38,601 nucleotides of DNA, taken from contig JAIUNI010000025.1 of NCBI GenBank assembly GCA_020161935.1, positions 1-38,601 on the forward strand. The letters are read 5' to 3'. Shown here piece after piece: positions 14,950 to 23,967 of this stretch. The notes under the pieces were generated by a model that was not told the origin of the DNA, searched no databases, and was given only the letters and a program-made list of their open reading frames with translations. The position numbers and the translations under genes are program-made. The DNA comes from Chloroflexota bacterium. GTDB lineage: Bacteria > Chloroflexota > Anaerolineae > Aggregatilineales > Phototrophicaceae. Each line of letters starts with the position of its first letter. The stretch's first letter is position 1.

Positions 14950-17900
14950 TTACCGCAGCGTAACCACCCAACCGCTGCCGGTCACGCTGACGATCACCCC
15001 GCCGCTCTTGACGAACAGCACCGGTAACACGGGCGCATCCGCGCTCACGAACGGGATGGGCTGCCCCAACTGTGCGCCGTTGGCATAGACGGTAATCGCG
15101 CCGGTGGTCGCGTCGCGTTCCAGCCGGACGCGCACCACCACCACGTTCACAGCTTGGTTGCTGAAGTTAGTCACGGTTTCACCCACGCGCTGCCCAAGTT
15201 TAATTACCCCCGGCTGCACGAGCTGAACGTTCACCCCCGCGCTTTGGGTCGGGTCGGTCGCCGATTGCAGTTCCGCGCCGAAGTACACCTGCTCCGGTGA
15301 GACGGCTGCGGGGTTAAAGGTGGTCAGCGACAGTTCCACTTCCACGCGGCGGATGCGGGTAGCGGCGTTGTTGCCGTAGTAGGTTTCCAGCAGTTCGCGT
15401 GGGATGGTCAGGTAGAGCGTTTCGTCGTCGCCTTCCGTTTCCGAACCCAAGCGCCAATAGGCATTGTCGAGTGCCGTCACCTTGAAGAAGGCGTTGCTAT
15501 CCCACGGGACGCTTGGCATGGTGTCGAAGGTCGTCAACAGGTTCAACGGCCCTTGTAAGCCCTGTGGAGGCAGTGTCGGCGTGGGTGTATTGGTCGCGGT
15601 CGGCACGAGCGTCGCCGTCGGCGTGATGCTCGGTGTGAGTGTCAATGTAGCCGTCGGGCTGGGCGGCACGGGTGTTTCGCTCGGCTCGTCGGTCGCCAGC
15701 GGGGGCGGCGCGAGACTCGGCAGTTCAGTGGCGGACGGGATCAGCGTGGCGGTCGGCTGGTCGCCCAAAATCGAGAGCAGCGTCGGGGTCGCCAGCGTGG
15801 TATCGAGGCTGGTGTCAACTTGGGGATCAATCGTCGCGCTAGCGGTTGGCACACCGGCTTCGAGCGTCGGCTGGCCTTCGGTCGCCGTCGCCGTAATAGT
15901 CACCGCCACGCCCGGATTACCCCCACCGCCGACAGCAACCGCCGCTAGGGCAATCACCGCCAAACCGATGATCCCGCCGACGATGATCACCATGCGCCCC
16001 GGAAAGCGCGTGCGGCGTTCGACCACCGCTTCGTCATCCGGCTCATCACTGTAGCGTGACCCTTTATAGGTGTATTCAGGGATTTCCGCGTCCACATCCA
16101 CGCGCGGCGTGGGTTCACTGGTGGGCGGCGCGGGGAACTCCGGCGCGTTATCGGTGATGTCGTACCAGTGACGGTAGAGCGAGTAGGCCGGATGCCGGTC
16201 GATGAACATGGCGCGGAACAACTGGTTAAAGCGGTTGAGCTTCTCGCTGCGCCGGACGTTACTAGTGTAGACCTCCAAGAACGAGGTGTAGGTGTCGTTC
16301 CAGCCGCGCAGGGTCGGCGTGTAGTTCTCACCGAGCAGCCGTGCCGTCACCTCGACCATCCGGCGCATGGCACTGCGGATACTTTCCTGCGGGTCGGCGG
16401 GTTTGTTGTCGATGGCACCCGTCATCACGCGGAACTGGTTATGGAGTTCAGCCGCGCCAGCTTGCAGTTCCATCAACCATGTGCGGTAGGGTGTGAGCGT
16501 GACGGAAGCCGCTTGCTCAATCTCATTAATCGCGTTGATGGCGTTTTCGATCTTGATCCCCGCCGAGCGGAACTCGCCATCCGACCAATCACGCAGGGCG
16601 TTTTCGATCTCGCGGAGGCTGTAGATACCAGCGGAGAGGGTGCGCGACTGGGGGTTGTCTTCCAGTTTGCGGCGCGTGACCTCGACGGTCGGCATGGCGG
16701 CCTGATTGTTGACGCTGTTGATAAGGTCGGCACCGGCATTCAGTTCACGGCGGCGGTCGATAAACTCGGTCAGGGCGCGGGTCAGCGTGTGGCGCTGGGC
16801 GTATTCGCCGAGGGTGCGGGCGGCGGCTTCCTTCCAGAACTCGGCATCCTCCAAACGGCCTTCGTTCGCGTCCAGCACGCCGAGCAGGATGAAGTTGGCG
16901 AACAGAATGTGCGGGGCGGCGGTACTGTTGCGCCCGAACAACTCCACCAAGCCCTTGCCCATCGCCTTCAGGTAGGTTTCCTTGCTGGGCATCTGCGCCG
17001 AGAAGTTGTCGCGGATGGTGAGTTCTTCGGGGGTGTACAGGCGCTCCAACGAGACGACCGCCACCTGCGTCCCCTTGATGTTGCTCGCGCCGTTGCGTTC
17101 CGCCCAATCGCGGGAGATTTTGCCCAGTTCGCGCAGCCGCCCCGCCGCGAAACGCTGGGCATCGTCACGGGCGATCTCATACGCCTGCTGCCCCAAACGC
17201 TCGGCATCCGCCAGCTTGCCCCGGTCGTAGGCTTCCCAACCGTCGGCGAGGGCGCGACCCAAGCCGCCGAACAGCGCGTGCCGTTCGATATACTGCGCGT
17301 TGGTGATGATGGTGCGCACTTGGTTGAGCCAGCCCGCCAGCGTCGGGCTGATGACACTCACATGGTCGATGGCTTCGCTCAGGGCTTCGATTGACCCCAA
17401 GCGGTCGCCCTGAATGGTGGTATCGGCATAGGTCGCCCACGCCTGCTGCGCGGTTTCGAGGCCGCCAATCATGCGGACGAGCAGTTCGTCAAACAGGCGT
17501 TCACGAAATGGCGTGAGATCGCGGGCAGTGATTTCCAGCCAGCTTGCGAGGTCAGAACCATCTGCTGCTGGTACATACGTCTGGTAGGAGCCGAGCAGTT
17601 CGTAGAGACCGTTCAACATGCGGGCGAGACCATCCCACGCCGGATTGGTAGGGTCGATGGCGCGGCTGCTGTCCAGCGCGTTCATGGCATCCCGTGGGCT
17701 GGAGGTAGCCTGCCGACCGATGACGTGCATGTTGTCGGCCAGTGCCATCGCGGCGTTCATGGCGCGTTCCAACGCCGAAACAGGCAGTTGATGGTCAGGC
17801 AGCATCTGGCGGCGGTTGAGGGTATCCACCAGCGTGTTCATGGCGGTCAGGCCATCGACCACCTGCCGGTAACCGTCGCGCAGTTCGACCATGCTGGCGC

Positions 17901-19323
17901 TGTTGGATTGGGCGATGCGGTCGAGGGTCGCGTTAATTTCGGTGAGGACGGCACGCGGCTCGACCACCTGAAAGCCATCGGTTGCCAGCTTATTCAGCGC
18001 CAGTTCCAACCGGTAGAGGTTGGGGCGCAGCAGGAGAATATCCGGTGTGTAGGCGGTGACGCGCTCGGCGAGCAGCCATTGAATGGCGCGAACACGGTCA
18101 TCGGCGGCGGGTGTCGTGATGAGCAGGTGGGCGGCGTGGGCGTTGTGCCCATCGTAGAGTAAGCCGATGCTGTCCTGCACCGCAACCGGCGCGGGTTGAA
18201 GGCGGGCTTCATGCAGCGTACGGGCGAAGTCCAGCAGCAGTTCGATCAGCGTGCGCGTCTCGTTGCGGGATTTGTCGCGCAGTTCGTCCAGCAGGTCGAT
18301 AGCACGCGGCCAGTTGGCGCTTTCGAGGTAGATGCGGCTGGCATCAAGGTCGGACTCAACTTCCAGATCACCCGACCGCGCCAAGATTTCCCGTTGGGCG
18401 GCGCGGCTTTGCGGGTGGCCGGGGTCAGCACTCAACACAGGGTTGAGCGTATCCGCCAGCGCGACGAGTTCTTCCTTGCTGCGCTGACTCTTAAGGCGTT
18501 CCGACACCCGTCCGAGGATGGCATTCCGTTCGCGTTCCATCGGGTCACGGTAGTCGGTGAGCGCCTTCCGCAGGTCAGCGATATTCTTATAACGCAGTTT
18601 GGCGTTCGGGTGCGTGGCTTTGCTGATGATGGTCTTGAGGCGCGGCGAGAGGCGTTCGGTGTCCCGACCGAAGTCGAGTGTGAAGTCCTCACCCGCGTCG
18701 CGCGGGGTATCCGCCCGACCGCCGCCGGTGACGATGAAGTACAACAGTTCGCCGACTTGGAACACATCACTCTGGCGGCTGATGCCCTGCGCGGTCATCT
18801 CATCGCCTTCGAGGAACACGGCGTTGCCCCAGTCGATCACTTTCAGCTTGTAGCCGTCACGATCCCAAAACAGGTGTTTGGCATCCACGTCGTTATACAC
18901 GATGTCCTGATTGTGAGCAGTTTGCAGTAGATCGAGCAGGCTGTCGACGATCACCAGCATTTCGAGTTCGGGCAGCCGCGCCTCGTGCTGGGCGAGTTCG
19001 TAAACCGCGTCGGCGAGCATCGTGCCCTGCGCCCGTTCCATGACGATGTACTGCTGCGCCATCCCACCGACGAAGAACTGCCCCCCACCGAGCAAAGCGG
19101 TAGCGACGGTATGCCCTGCCAGCTTTTGCAGTGCCTTGCGTTCGTTGAGGATGCTGACTTCCTGCCCCGCGCGGATCGGTGGCGCGTCGTTGGGCGCGGG
19201 GCGTTTGACGACCACCGCGCGGTCGGCGGCCTGCGTATCCACCGCGCGTAAGGTTTCGCCAGAGCGACCACGCGGGTAAATGTAATCGTAGCGGTAGCGA
19301 TTATCGAAAAGGCTGTCAGCCAT
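14950..19323 (-). CDS. Atypical Ser/Thr protein kinase with long helical region, membrane helix, Pro/Thr stalk and external C-terminal domain
   Basis: The protein has 1457 residues. A kinase-like domain spans about 10-260: a glycine-poor P-loop (PRGRSGET, 18-25), Lys40 in VVVKRP, a helix with Glu61, a catalytic loop DVDAKHLFW (145-153) and DWG (164-166) in place of DFG. Aligned to HRDLKPxN, Asp147 and Lys149 are kept but the metal-binding Asn is Phe152 and the His-Arg is replaced, so activity is uncertain. Residues about 260-1105 are a long, largely helical cytoplasmic region without a recognised domain. A single membrane helix follows (about 1111-1133), then a Thr/Pro-rich stalk (about 1134-1258) and an external beta-rich domain of about 199 residues (1259-1457), perhaps LamG or concanavalin-like. 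This topology suggests an envelope sensor. No strong Shine-Dalgarno precedes ATG 19323. It is divergent from the DUF4058 gene. Confidence 0.85.
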   Translation of the reverse strand: MADSLFDNRYRYDYIYPRGRSGETLRAVDTQAADRAVVVKRPAPNDAPPIRAGQEVSILNERKALQKLAGHTVATALLGGGQFFVGGMAQQYIVMERAQGTMLADAVYELAQHEARLPELEMLVIVDSLLDLLQTAHNQDIVYNDVDAKHLFWDRDGYKLKVIDWGNAVFLEGDEMTAQGISRQSDVFQVGELLYFIVTGGGRADTPRDAGEDFTLDFGRDTERLSPRLKTIISKATHPNAKLRYKNIADLRKALTDYRDPMERERNAILGRVSERLKSQRSKEELVALADTLNPVLSADPGHPQSRAAQREILARSGDLEVESDLDASRIYLESANWPRAIDLLDELRDKSRNETRTLIELLLDFARTLHEARLQPAPVAVQDSIGLLYDGHNAHAAHLLITTPAADDRVRAIQWLLAERVTAYTPDILLLRPNLYRLELALNKLATDGFQVVEPRAVLTEINATLDRIAQSNSASMVELRDGYRQVVDGLTAMNTLVDTLNRRQMLPDHQLPVSALERAMNAAMALADNMHVIGRQATSSPRDAMNALDSSRAIDPTNPAWDGLARMLNGLYELLGSYQTYVPAADGSDLASWLEITARDLTPFRERLFDELLVRMIGGLETAQQAWATYADTTIQGDRLGSIEALSEAIDHVSVISPTLAGWLNQVRTIITNAQYIERHALFGGLGRALADGWEAYDRGKLADAERLGQQAYEIARDDAQRFAAGRLRELGKISRDWAERNGASNIKGTQVAVVSLERLYTPEELTIRDNFSAQMPSKETYLKAMGKGLVELFGRNSTAAPHILFANFILLGVLDANEGRLEDAEFWKEAAARTLGEYAQRHTLTRALTEFIDRRRELNAGADLINSVNNQAAMPTVEVTRRKLEDNPQSRTLSAGIYSLREIENALRDWSDGEFRSAGIKIENAINAINEIEQAASVTLTPYRTWLMELQAGAAELHNQFRVMTGAIDNKPADPQESIRSAMRRMVEVTARLLGENYTPTLRGWNDTYTSFLEVYTSNVRRSEKLNRFNQLFRAMFIDRHPAYSLYRHWYDITDNAPEFPAPPTSEPTPRVDVDAEIPEYTYKGSRYSDEPDDEAVVERRTRFPGRMVIIVGGIIGLAVIALAAVAVGGGGNPGVAVTITATATEGQPTLEAGVPTASATIDPQVDTSLDTTLATPTLLSILGDQPTATLIPSATELPSLAPPPLATDEPSETPVPPSPTATLTLTPSITPTATLVPTATNTPTPTLPPQGLQGPLNLLTTFDTMPSVPWDSNAFFKVTALDNAYWRLGSETEGDDETLYLTIPRELLETYYGNNAATRIRRVEVELSLTTFNPAAVSPEQVYFGAELQSATDPTQSAGVNVQLVQPGVIKLGQRVGETVTNFSNQAVNVVVVRVRLERDATTGAITVYANGAQLGQPIPFVSADAPVLPVLFVKSGGVIVSVTGSGWVVTLR

Positions 19324-19547
19324 CTTATTTCACAATCTTTTGGTAATCAATTTTCGTCGGACCAAGTGCTGCGTTCAACTGCCATCAACTGGGTGATCAC
19401 ACACCCCCTGATGACCTTACCCGCAAACGTCTTGTGTTACAGGAGTCTAATTCTACTGATGGAATCGCCTGCTGCAAGTCAAATTTGGGATATAGGTGGT
19501 TTCATTTTGGGAAATGTCGGGGATATGTACGGGACGGTAGGGAAGGA

Positions 19548-19556
19548 TGCTATAAT
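19548..19556 (+). promoter_or_regulatory. Extended -10 promoter of the DUF4058 gene
   Basis: TGCTATAAT is a perfect extended -10 element; no good -35 is seen, as is usual for this type. Transcription would start near 19563, about 25 nt before the GTG at 19588, which argues against any start codon upstream of that. Confidence 0.65.
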
Positions 19557-19587
19557 CGAGGCTCAAGCAGTAGAAAGGTCAATCGTT

Positions 19588-20478
19588 GTGGCATCCTCAG
19601 GACAGAACGCACGGCGTAACCCTTATCTTGGGGTAAACGCTCACCTCCAAAGTTATGCCCAACATAACACGATTGGCGCATGGAAAATGTGGCACAACGC
19701 CTACATCAACGACATCTTTAATGCTCTGAGTGAACAGTTGCCATCTGGTTATGAAGTGGGTATGACGACTTCGCTGCAAATTAGCGAATACCATCCCGAT
19801 AGCGGTGAGCGTATTCGCCGCCCTGAACCAGATGTAACGATCTACGAAAGTGACCCTTCGTTACATGGTCAAATGCTGTCACTTATGGCCGGTACAGCGC
19901 CCACACTTGTTTTACCCGTTACCGAAACGCTGCACGCTGACGATGAGCTATACCTTTCCGGCTTGATGATTTATCGCGCGATTGAACTCAATAATCTTGT
20001 TCCGGTGACGCGCATCGAAATTCTGTCACCAACCAATAAACCACCCGGCGATGGGTTTATCCAATACTTTGAGAAGCGCGATGCCACACTGGCACAGGAA
20101 ACACCGCTTATCGAAATTGATCTCCTCCACGAATCGCGCCCTGTGCCGCGCGGCATTCCGAGCTATCCAAATCGTCACACTGACGCACATCCCTATAATA
20201 TCTATGTAAACGATACCCGCCTCGGTTTGGCCGATGGCAAGACGTTGGTCTATGGCTTTAGCGTAGATGAGGCTTTCCCACTGGTGCCAGTTCCGTTAGC
20301 CGGTAAGGAACATATCATCGTCGATTTCCTCGCTCCCTACAATGAAACCTATGCCCGTTTACAACTGCTGCGAAATCGGCTGGACTTTCAGCAAGTACCG
20401 TTAGCATTCGAGACCTATACGTCTGCCGACCAAGCGCGTATTCAGGCGGTGATGCAGCGGATAAAAGGCAGTCTGTGA
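19588..20478 (+). CDS. DUF4058 family protein
   Basis: The 296-residue protein contains NPYLGVNAHLQSY and WHNAYINDIFNALSEQLPSGY, followed by RRPEPDVTIYE, VTRIEILSPTNK, a Y--KR- element, LIEIDLLHESRP and a C-terminal Y---LQL. This order fits DUF4058, a family of unknown function related by pattern to Uma2-like nuclease-fold proteins (IEILSP-NK resembles the [DE]-x-K core). The frame is open back to 19366, but an extended -10 promoter at 19548-19556 and AAAGG 9 nt before GTG 19588 place the start there. It could be a nuclease; that is inference only. Codon use is AT-richer than the kinase gene. A toxin-antitoxin pair follows. Confidence 0.78.
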   Translation: MASSGQNARRNPYLGVNAHLQSYAQHNTIGAWKMWHNAYINDIFNALSEQLPSGYEVGMTTSLQISEYHPDSGERIRRPEPDVTIYESDPSLHGQMLSLMAGTAPTLVLPVTETLHADDELYLSGLMIYRAIELNNLVPVTRIEILSPTNKPPGDGFIQYFEKRDATLAQETPLIEIDLLHESRPVPRGIPSYPNRHTDAHPYNIYVNDTRLGLADGKTLVYGFSVDEAFPLVPVPLAGKEHIIVDFLAPYNETYARLQLLRNRLDFQQVPLAFETYTSADQARIQAVMQRIKGSL

Positions 20479-20514
20479 TCAATAAAGTAAAAGTGGAATA
20501 GTGAGGCATAAACC

Positions 20515-20757
20515 ATGACGACGCTTGAACGAGAACTCATCGAAAGAATCATCCGCTTAGATGACGCAAGTAAACAACGGGTTTTAGAGTTTGTTGACAC
20601 CATAGAAAACCCACGAACCTATACAGCGCTTGAACTACTTGAGTTACCACCTGAAGAACGCGAACGATATATTGCATGGTCATTTGCTGCTGCTGCGAAT
20701 GAAGATTTCGAGACTTTTGAAGCCTACAGTGAGGAAGACTTTGATGACTACTCCTAA
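20515..20757 (+). CDS. Antitoxin-like protein of a MazF/PemK-type pair
   Basis: The 80-residue protein has an amphipathic N-terminal helix (ERELIERIIRLDDASKQRVLE), a short middle and a strongly acidic C-terminal tail rich in Glu and Asp (EDFETFEAYSEEDFDDYS). Acidic, disordered tails of this kind wrap around MazF-type toxins and neutralise them. The toxin gene begins inside its last codons, overlapping by 14 nt, the usual sign of translational coupling. GAGG sits before the ATG. The DNA-binding fold could not be named. Its N-terminal helix resembles that of the small protein at 23725-23967. Confidence 0.7.
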   Translation: MTTLERELIERIIRLDDASKQRVLEFVDTIENPRTYTALELLELPPEERERYIAWSFAAAANEDFETFEAYSEEDFDDYS

Positions 20758-21115
20758 TCTCAACCCCAAAAGAGGCGAGATTTGGGAAGTTCGTTTCGAT
20801 CCGAGTGAAGGTGATGAAATACGGAAAATTCGCCCTGCGGTAGTGATTAACATTCCACAAGCAGGTCGTATGCAATTGCGAGTTGTAGTACCGATTACAG
20901 GTTGGCAACCCCAATTCGTAAACTATTTTTGGATGACCCAATTATCGCCGGATGTTACAAATGGTCTAAGTAAAGAATCATCAGCGGATAGCTTCCAAAT
21001 TAGATCACTATCGCTGAATAGGTTTCAGCGTAAATTAGGCACAGTGTCTGAGCTAAAAGTCAGAGAAATTGCTGCTGCAATTGTGCTTTGCGTTGGTTTT
21101 AAATCGACACCTTAA
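20744..21115 (+). CDS. MazF/PemK-family toxin (mRNA interferase)
   Basis: The 123-residue protein starts MTTPNLNPKRGEIWEVRFDP and continues EIRKIRPAVVIN and LRVVVPITGW. This RGEIW---FDP...G-EI-K-RP-VV-...VPIT order is the MazF/PemK signature, including the conserved Arg of K-RP and the Thr of PIT that form the RNase active site. MazF toxins cut single-stranded mRNA at short sequences. ATG 20744 has GAGGAAG 7 nt upstream inside the antitoxin gene. The gene stops one base before the stop codon of the opposing protease gene. It appears intact and not truncated. Confidence 0.88.
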   Translation: MTTPNLNPKRGEIWEVRFDPSEGDEIRKIRPAVVINIPQAGRMQLRVVVPITGWQPQFVNYFWMTQLSPDVTNGLSKESSADSFQIRSLSLNRFQRKLGTVSELKVREIAAAIVLCVGFKSTP

Positions 21116-21116
21116 A

Positions 21117-22490
21117 CTATCTCCGCCGCCACTTGAGCAGCACGACGGCTAACCCCGGCATGAGCATCGGCAGCAGTTGGGCGCTGTTGCGCGGCGCGAG
21201 GGGGATGGTATCCGCGATGTGTTCGGTCAGCGGCGCGGGTACAAACACCAGCACGAAGATAACCAACGTGATGACCGCGAGGATTTGGCGGCGACGATCC
21301 AGCGGCGTAATCATATCCAGAGGGGTAGCATAAATCCGCCCGAAGAACAGCAGCAGTACCACCCACAGCAGCCAGAAATTTGAGAGCAGCGCCAGCAAGC
21401 CTAGGGCAATCAGCAGCGGGTAATAGAGCTTCCGCGCCCGTTCGCCGAGCAGCGCGTACATCACATGCCCGCCGTCCAACTGTCCAATCGGGATAAGGTT
21501 GAGCGCCGTGACCAGTAAGCCCGTCCAACCCGCCCACGCCAACTGACTGCTGGTAATCATCACATCGTAACCGCCGCTGGGCAAGTACTGACCCTTGATG
21601 GCGATTTTCGCCAGCGCATACAGCAGCGAATCGCCTTCGAATGTATAGACTGCGCCGGGGGGAGGGACGCTGACCATCGTCTGGCTGAGGCCGATGAACA
21701 AAATCGGCACCGCGAAAATCAGCCCCGCCAGCGGCCCCGCCGCGCCGACATCGAACAGCACTTTGCGGTTACGCATCGGCTGGCGTAGTTGGATGAACGC
21801 GCCCATCGTGCCAAGCATCGAGAGGCCGGGGATCGGCATGGGAATGAAGTATGGCAGGGTAACGGCAAGGTTATGATAACGGGCGGCGAAGTAATGCCCC
21901 ATCTCGTGTGCGCCCAAAATGAGCAGCAGGCTTACCGCGTACGGCAGACCGCGCCACAATTCCGTCAACCCACGACTGGCGAGTTGGTTTGCCAGCACAG
22001 GGTTGGTCATGCTGATGCTGTCGAGCGCCAACTGCGTACCGACGAGCAGCACACTAAACAGCGTGGCGATGAACAGCAGCAGGTTCGGCCACCACGGGCG
22101 CGGCTGCGGGTTTACCCGTCCGGTGATGATGTGGATGGTATGCGGTCGTTCAGAAAAAGGGGTATCCGCAGCGGCCTGTGTGGCGCGCATCACCGCCATG
22201 TGGTTCAGGTTTGCCAACTGCTGGTCAAGCATTTCGTAGGCGGTTTCAGCATCTTCCAGCAAGCGGCCTTCAAACGAGGCGACAAGGTGGCTTTGCAGCC
22301 CTAGCCCCGGCTCGACCGGTTGTTCCTCATCCTGTGGTGAGGGTTCGGTGAACTGTTCATGCTGAATATCCATGACCGTGGCGACTTGCTGCCGCAGTTC
22401 GTTTTGGAGCAGTTCGGCTTTGGAAATCGGTGCTTGAATAACACGAGCGACTGGGCGATCTTCGCGCGATGATGCAATTTCATTCAGCAT
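21117..22490 (-). CDS. Site-2 protease family (M50) intramembrane metalloprotease
   Basis: The 457-residue protein has a soluble N-terminal part (about 1-132), then several membrane segments. HEMGH at 195-199 gives the HExxH zinc site with the catalytic Glu196, and NLIPIGQLDGGH (331-342) supplies the third ligand, Asp339. GTMGAFIQLRQPM after the HExxH helix and AAGPLAGLIFAV are typical of the FtsH-independent S2P/EGY1-like group, and no PDZ domain is seen. Members cut within the membrane, often releasing regulators, but the substrate is unknown here. The gene is tail-to-tail with the toxin gene, only one base apart. GAGG lies about 11 nt before the ATG. Confidence 0.92.
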   Translation of the reverse strand: MLNEIASSREDRPVARVIQAPISKAELLQNELRQQVATVMDIQHEQFTEPSPQDEEQPVEPGLGLQSHLVASFEGRLLEDAETAYEMLDQQLANLNHMAVMRATQAAADTPFSERPHTIHIITGRVNPQPRPWWPNLLLFIATLFSVLLVGTQLALDSISMTNPVLANQLASRGLTELWRGLPYAVSLLLILGAHEMGHYFAARYHNLAVTLPYFIPMPIPGLSMLGTMGAFIQLRQPMRNRKVLFDVGAAGPLAGLIFAVPILFIGLSQTMVSVPPPGAVYTFEGDSLLYALAKIAIKGQYLPSGGYDVMITSSQLAWAGWTGLLVTALNLIPIGQLDGGHVMYALLGERARKLYYPLLIALGLLALLSNFWLLWVVLLLFFGRIYATPLDMITPLDRRRQILAVITLVIFVLVFVPAPLTEHIADTIPLAPRNSAQLLPMLMPGLAVVLLKWRRR

Positions 22491-22549
22491 TCAGTATTTA
22501 TCCTCAAACCGCAGCATGGGCATCCGTTCAGACAGGCCATCATACCGCG

Positions 22550-23554
22550 TTAAGATGAGCTAAGGGTGATAATCTGCCACAGGTCGCCACCGGGTACGAG
22601 CTGCAAGATGCTGCCGTCGGCGCTGTTAATATATAAATCTTCCTGCTCGCCGTTCTGCACCACCTGTACGAAGCCTTCGTACTGGGTTTCGGCAGCCGTC
22701 CCCAAGCCCAAACGGTTACGCACCACATCGTTACCCCGCCAGACGAAGCCCAACGCGCGGACAGGCTGGAACAGGTTAGGCGGCGGCACGAAACTTTCTT
22801 CTGACTCTTTATCGACGGCAGGGTTATAGCGGTTTTCGAAACTGAGCCATGCCGGGGTACGCCCATCATTGAACAGCACATAGACACGGTTGCGCGTTTG
22901 AACATAAATCATCCGTCCGCGCTCGAATGGTTCTTCGATAATTGTGGTCGCTTCTGCGGGGCCAGCCGGGCACGAATCCGGCGCGGGTTGGAAGAACCAC
23001 GGGTCAGGGCAGGACAGCGGGATCGACAGGAGTTGTGTGGTTTCGAGATCGCCTTCACCCGCACTCAGCAGGAAGGTCGCTTGACCGCGATCACGGCGGC
23101 TGATGCTCACTGTCAGGTTGCCGTCCGGCGGCACGTTCCACAGGTTGCCGCGCACACCAGCCGCATCCAAGCGGTAAATGATGGCGTTACGGGCATTCCG
23201 AACCGACCAGAACAGGCTGACCTGATCCCCCGGTGCCGCTTGTTGGATGCTGGTGGTGAAGAACTCAATGCGCGGTGCGTTCGGGTTCGGGGCGCGGGTC
23301 GATGTCGCGGCGACGATAGCCGCAGTACTGGTCGGGCCAAAAAGTGGTGTAACCGTTGGGCCACCCGCGACCGTCTGCGGCGTAGGCGTGGGTGTCGTGC
23401 CGAAGCCGGGGGTACGGGTGATGGTCGGCGTGAGCGTCAGTGTCGAAGTCGGGCGAGCCGTCGGCACGACCTGACGGGCAGCCGCGCCACACGCGCTGAT
23501 GAGAAGCGCGAGGAGTATGATAATGAACTTTGATGTCCAGAAATATCGTGTCAT
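22550..23554 (-). CDS. Lipoprotein with Thr/Pro-rich stalk, function unknown
   Basis: From ATG 23554 the 334-residue product begins MTRYFWTSKFIIILLALLIS followed by the lipobox cysteine (LISAC), so it should be lipid-anchored outside the membrane. A Thr/Pro stalk (STLTLTPTITRTP and TTPTPTPQT) of about 80 residues follows. The external domain has a segment RIEFFTTSIQQAAPGDQVSL and FWSVRNA like beta-sandwich modules, then a region with two cysteines (SCPDPWF and DSCPAGP) and a C-terminal part. The frame is open 13 codons further upstream, but the charged n-region next to the hydrophobic core favours 23554. The stalk composition recalls the kinase at 14950-19323. The gene lies 59 bp after the S2P start region. 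Confidence 0.72.
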   Translation of the reverse strand: MTRYFWTSKFIIILLALLISACGAAARQVVPTARPTSTLTLTPTITRTPGFGTTPTPTPQTVAGGPTVTPLFGPTSTAAIVAATSTRAPNPNAPRIEFFTTSIQQAAPGDQVSLFWSVRNARNAIIYRLDAAGVRGNLWNVPPDGNLTVSISRRDRGQATFLLSAGEGDLETTQLLSIPLSCPDPWFFQPAPDSCPAGPAEATTIIEEPFERGRMIYVQTRNRVYVLFNDGRTPAWLSFENRYNPAVDKESEESFVPPPNLFQPVRALGFVWRGNDVVRNRLGLGTAAETQYEGFVQVVQNGEQEDLYINSADGSILQLVPGGDLWQIITLSSS

Positions 23555-23666
23555 TCTTGTATGAGGGGTATCCGCCACAAGGTTGCATCTCATTGAAAAT
23601 TTTTACTCATACCGGACCGCATGTATGCTGTCCCTACAGAAGTTGAAACCATAAACGTCTTTTAAT

Positions 23667-23691
23667 GTAGGGACGCGATACATCGCGTCCG
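23667..23691. repeat. Dispersed palindrome, GGACGCG type (copy 2)
   Basis: GGACGCGAT (23671-23679) and ATCGCGTCC (23682-23690) form a near-perfect 9-bp inverted repeat with a 2-nt centre, preceded by TGTAG. It shares its sequence with the copy at 10651-10676. Confidence 0.8.
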
Positions 23692-23724
23692 CTTCTATCA
23701 AAAATATTTTATTTTCGAACAGAT

Positions 23725-23967
23725 TTAGTCTTTTTTCTGCGTCCAACCGCTGCGTGTGATTATTTCATCCCGCAGTATCGCTTTTGATCGTCCAGCGAGG
23801 TCAGTTGAACCGGACATGAAACCAATGGCAGGGTCATTCGTCGCATCATAATCTGCTAGCTCGTTCTCATCGATAGCATCTGCATAACTGAGTACCGAAG
23901 CGACTTGTTGGTCAGTCATTTCAAAGAGTTTATGGATGAGACGTTCGCGAACAGTTTGTGCAGCCAT
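23725..23967 (-). CDS. Small antitoxin-like protein without an adjacent toxin
   Basis: The 80-residue protein begins MAAQTVRERLIHKLFEMTDQ and has an L--KL-E--DQQVASVLSYADAI helix, then NDPAIGFMSGSTDLAGR and a C-terminal ILRDEIITRSGWTQKKD. The DP-IGF-SG--DLA and SGWT-KK elements are typical of small antitoxins that usually precede PIN-domain or similar toxins. No such gene follows: downstream on this strand is about 170 bp of repeat-bearing non-coding DNA and then the lipoprotein. It may be an orphan remnant or act on a distant partner. The family assignment is from pattern only. Confidence 0.6.
   Translation of the reverse strand: MAAQTVRERLIHKLFEMTDQQVASVLSYADAIDENELADYDATNDPAIGFMSGSTDLAGRSKAILRDEIITRSGWTQKKD

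Noticed and set aside
16168..17394. Long plus-strand open frame (408 codons) opposite the kinase gene
   Set aside because: It lies wholly antisense to the helical region of the kinase, shows no family motif or ribosome-binding site, and is explained by high GC at third codon positions.
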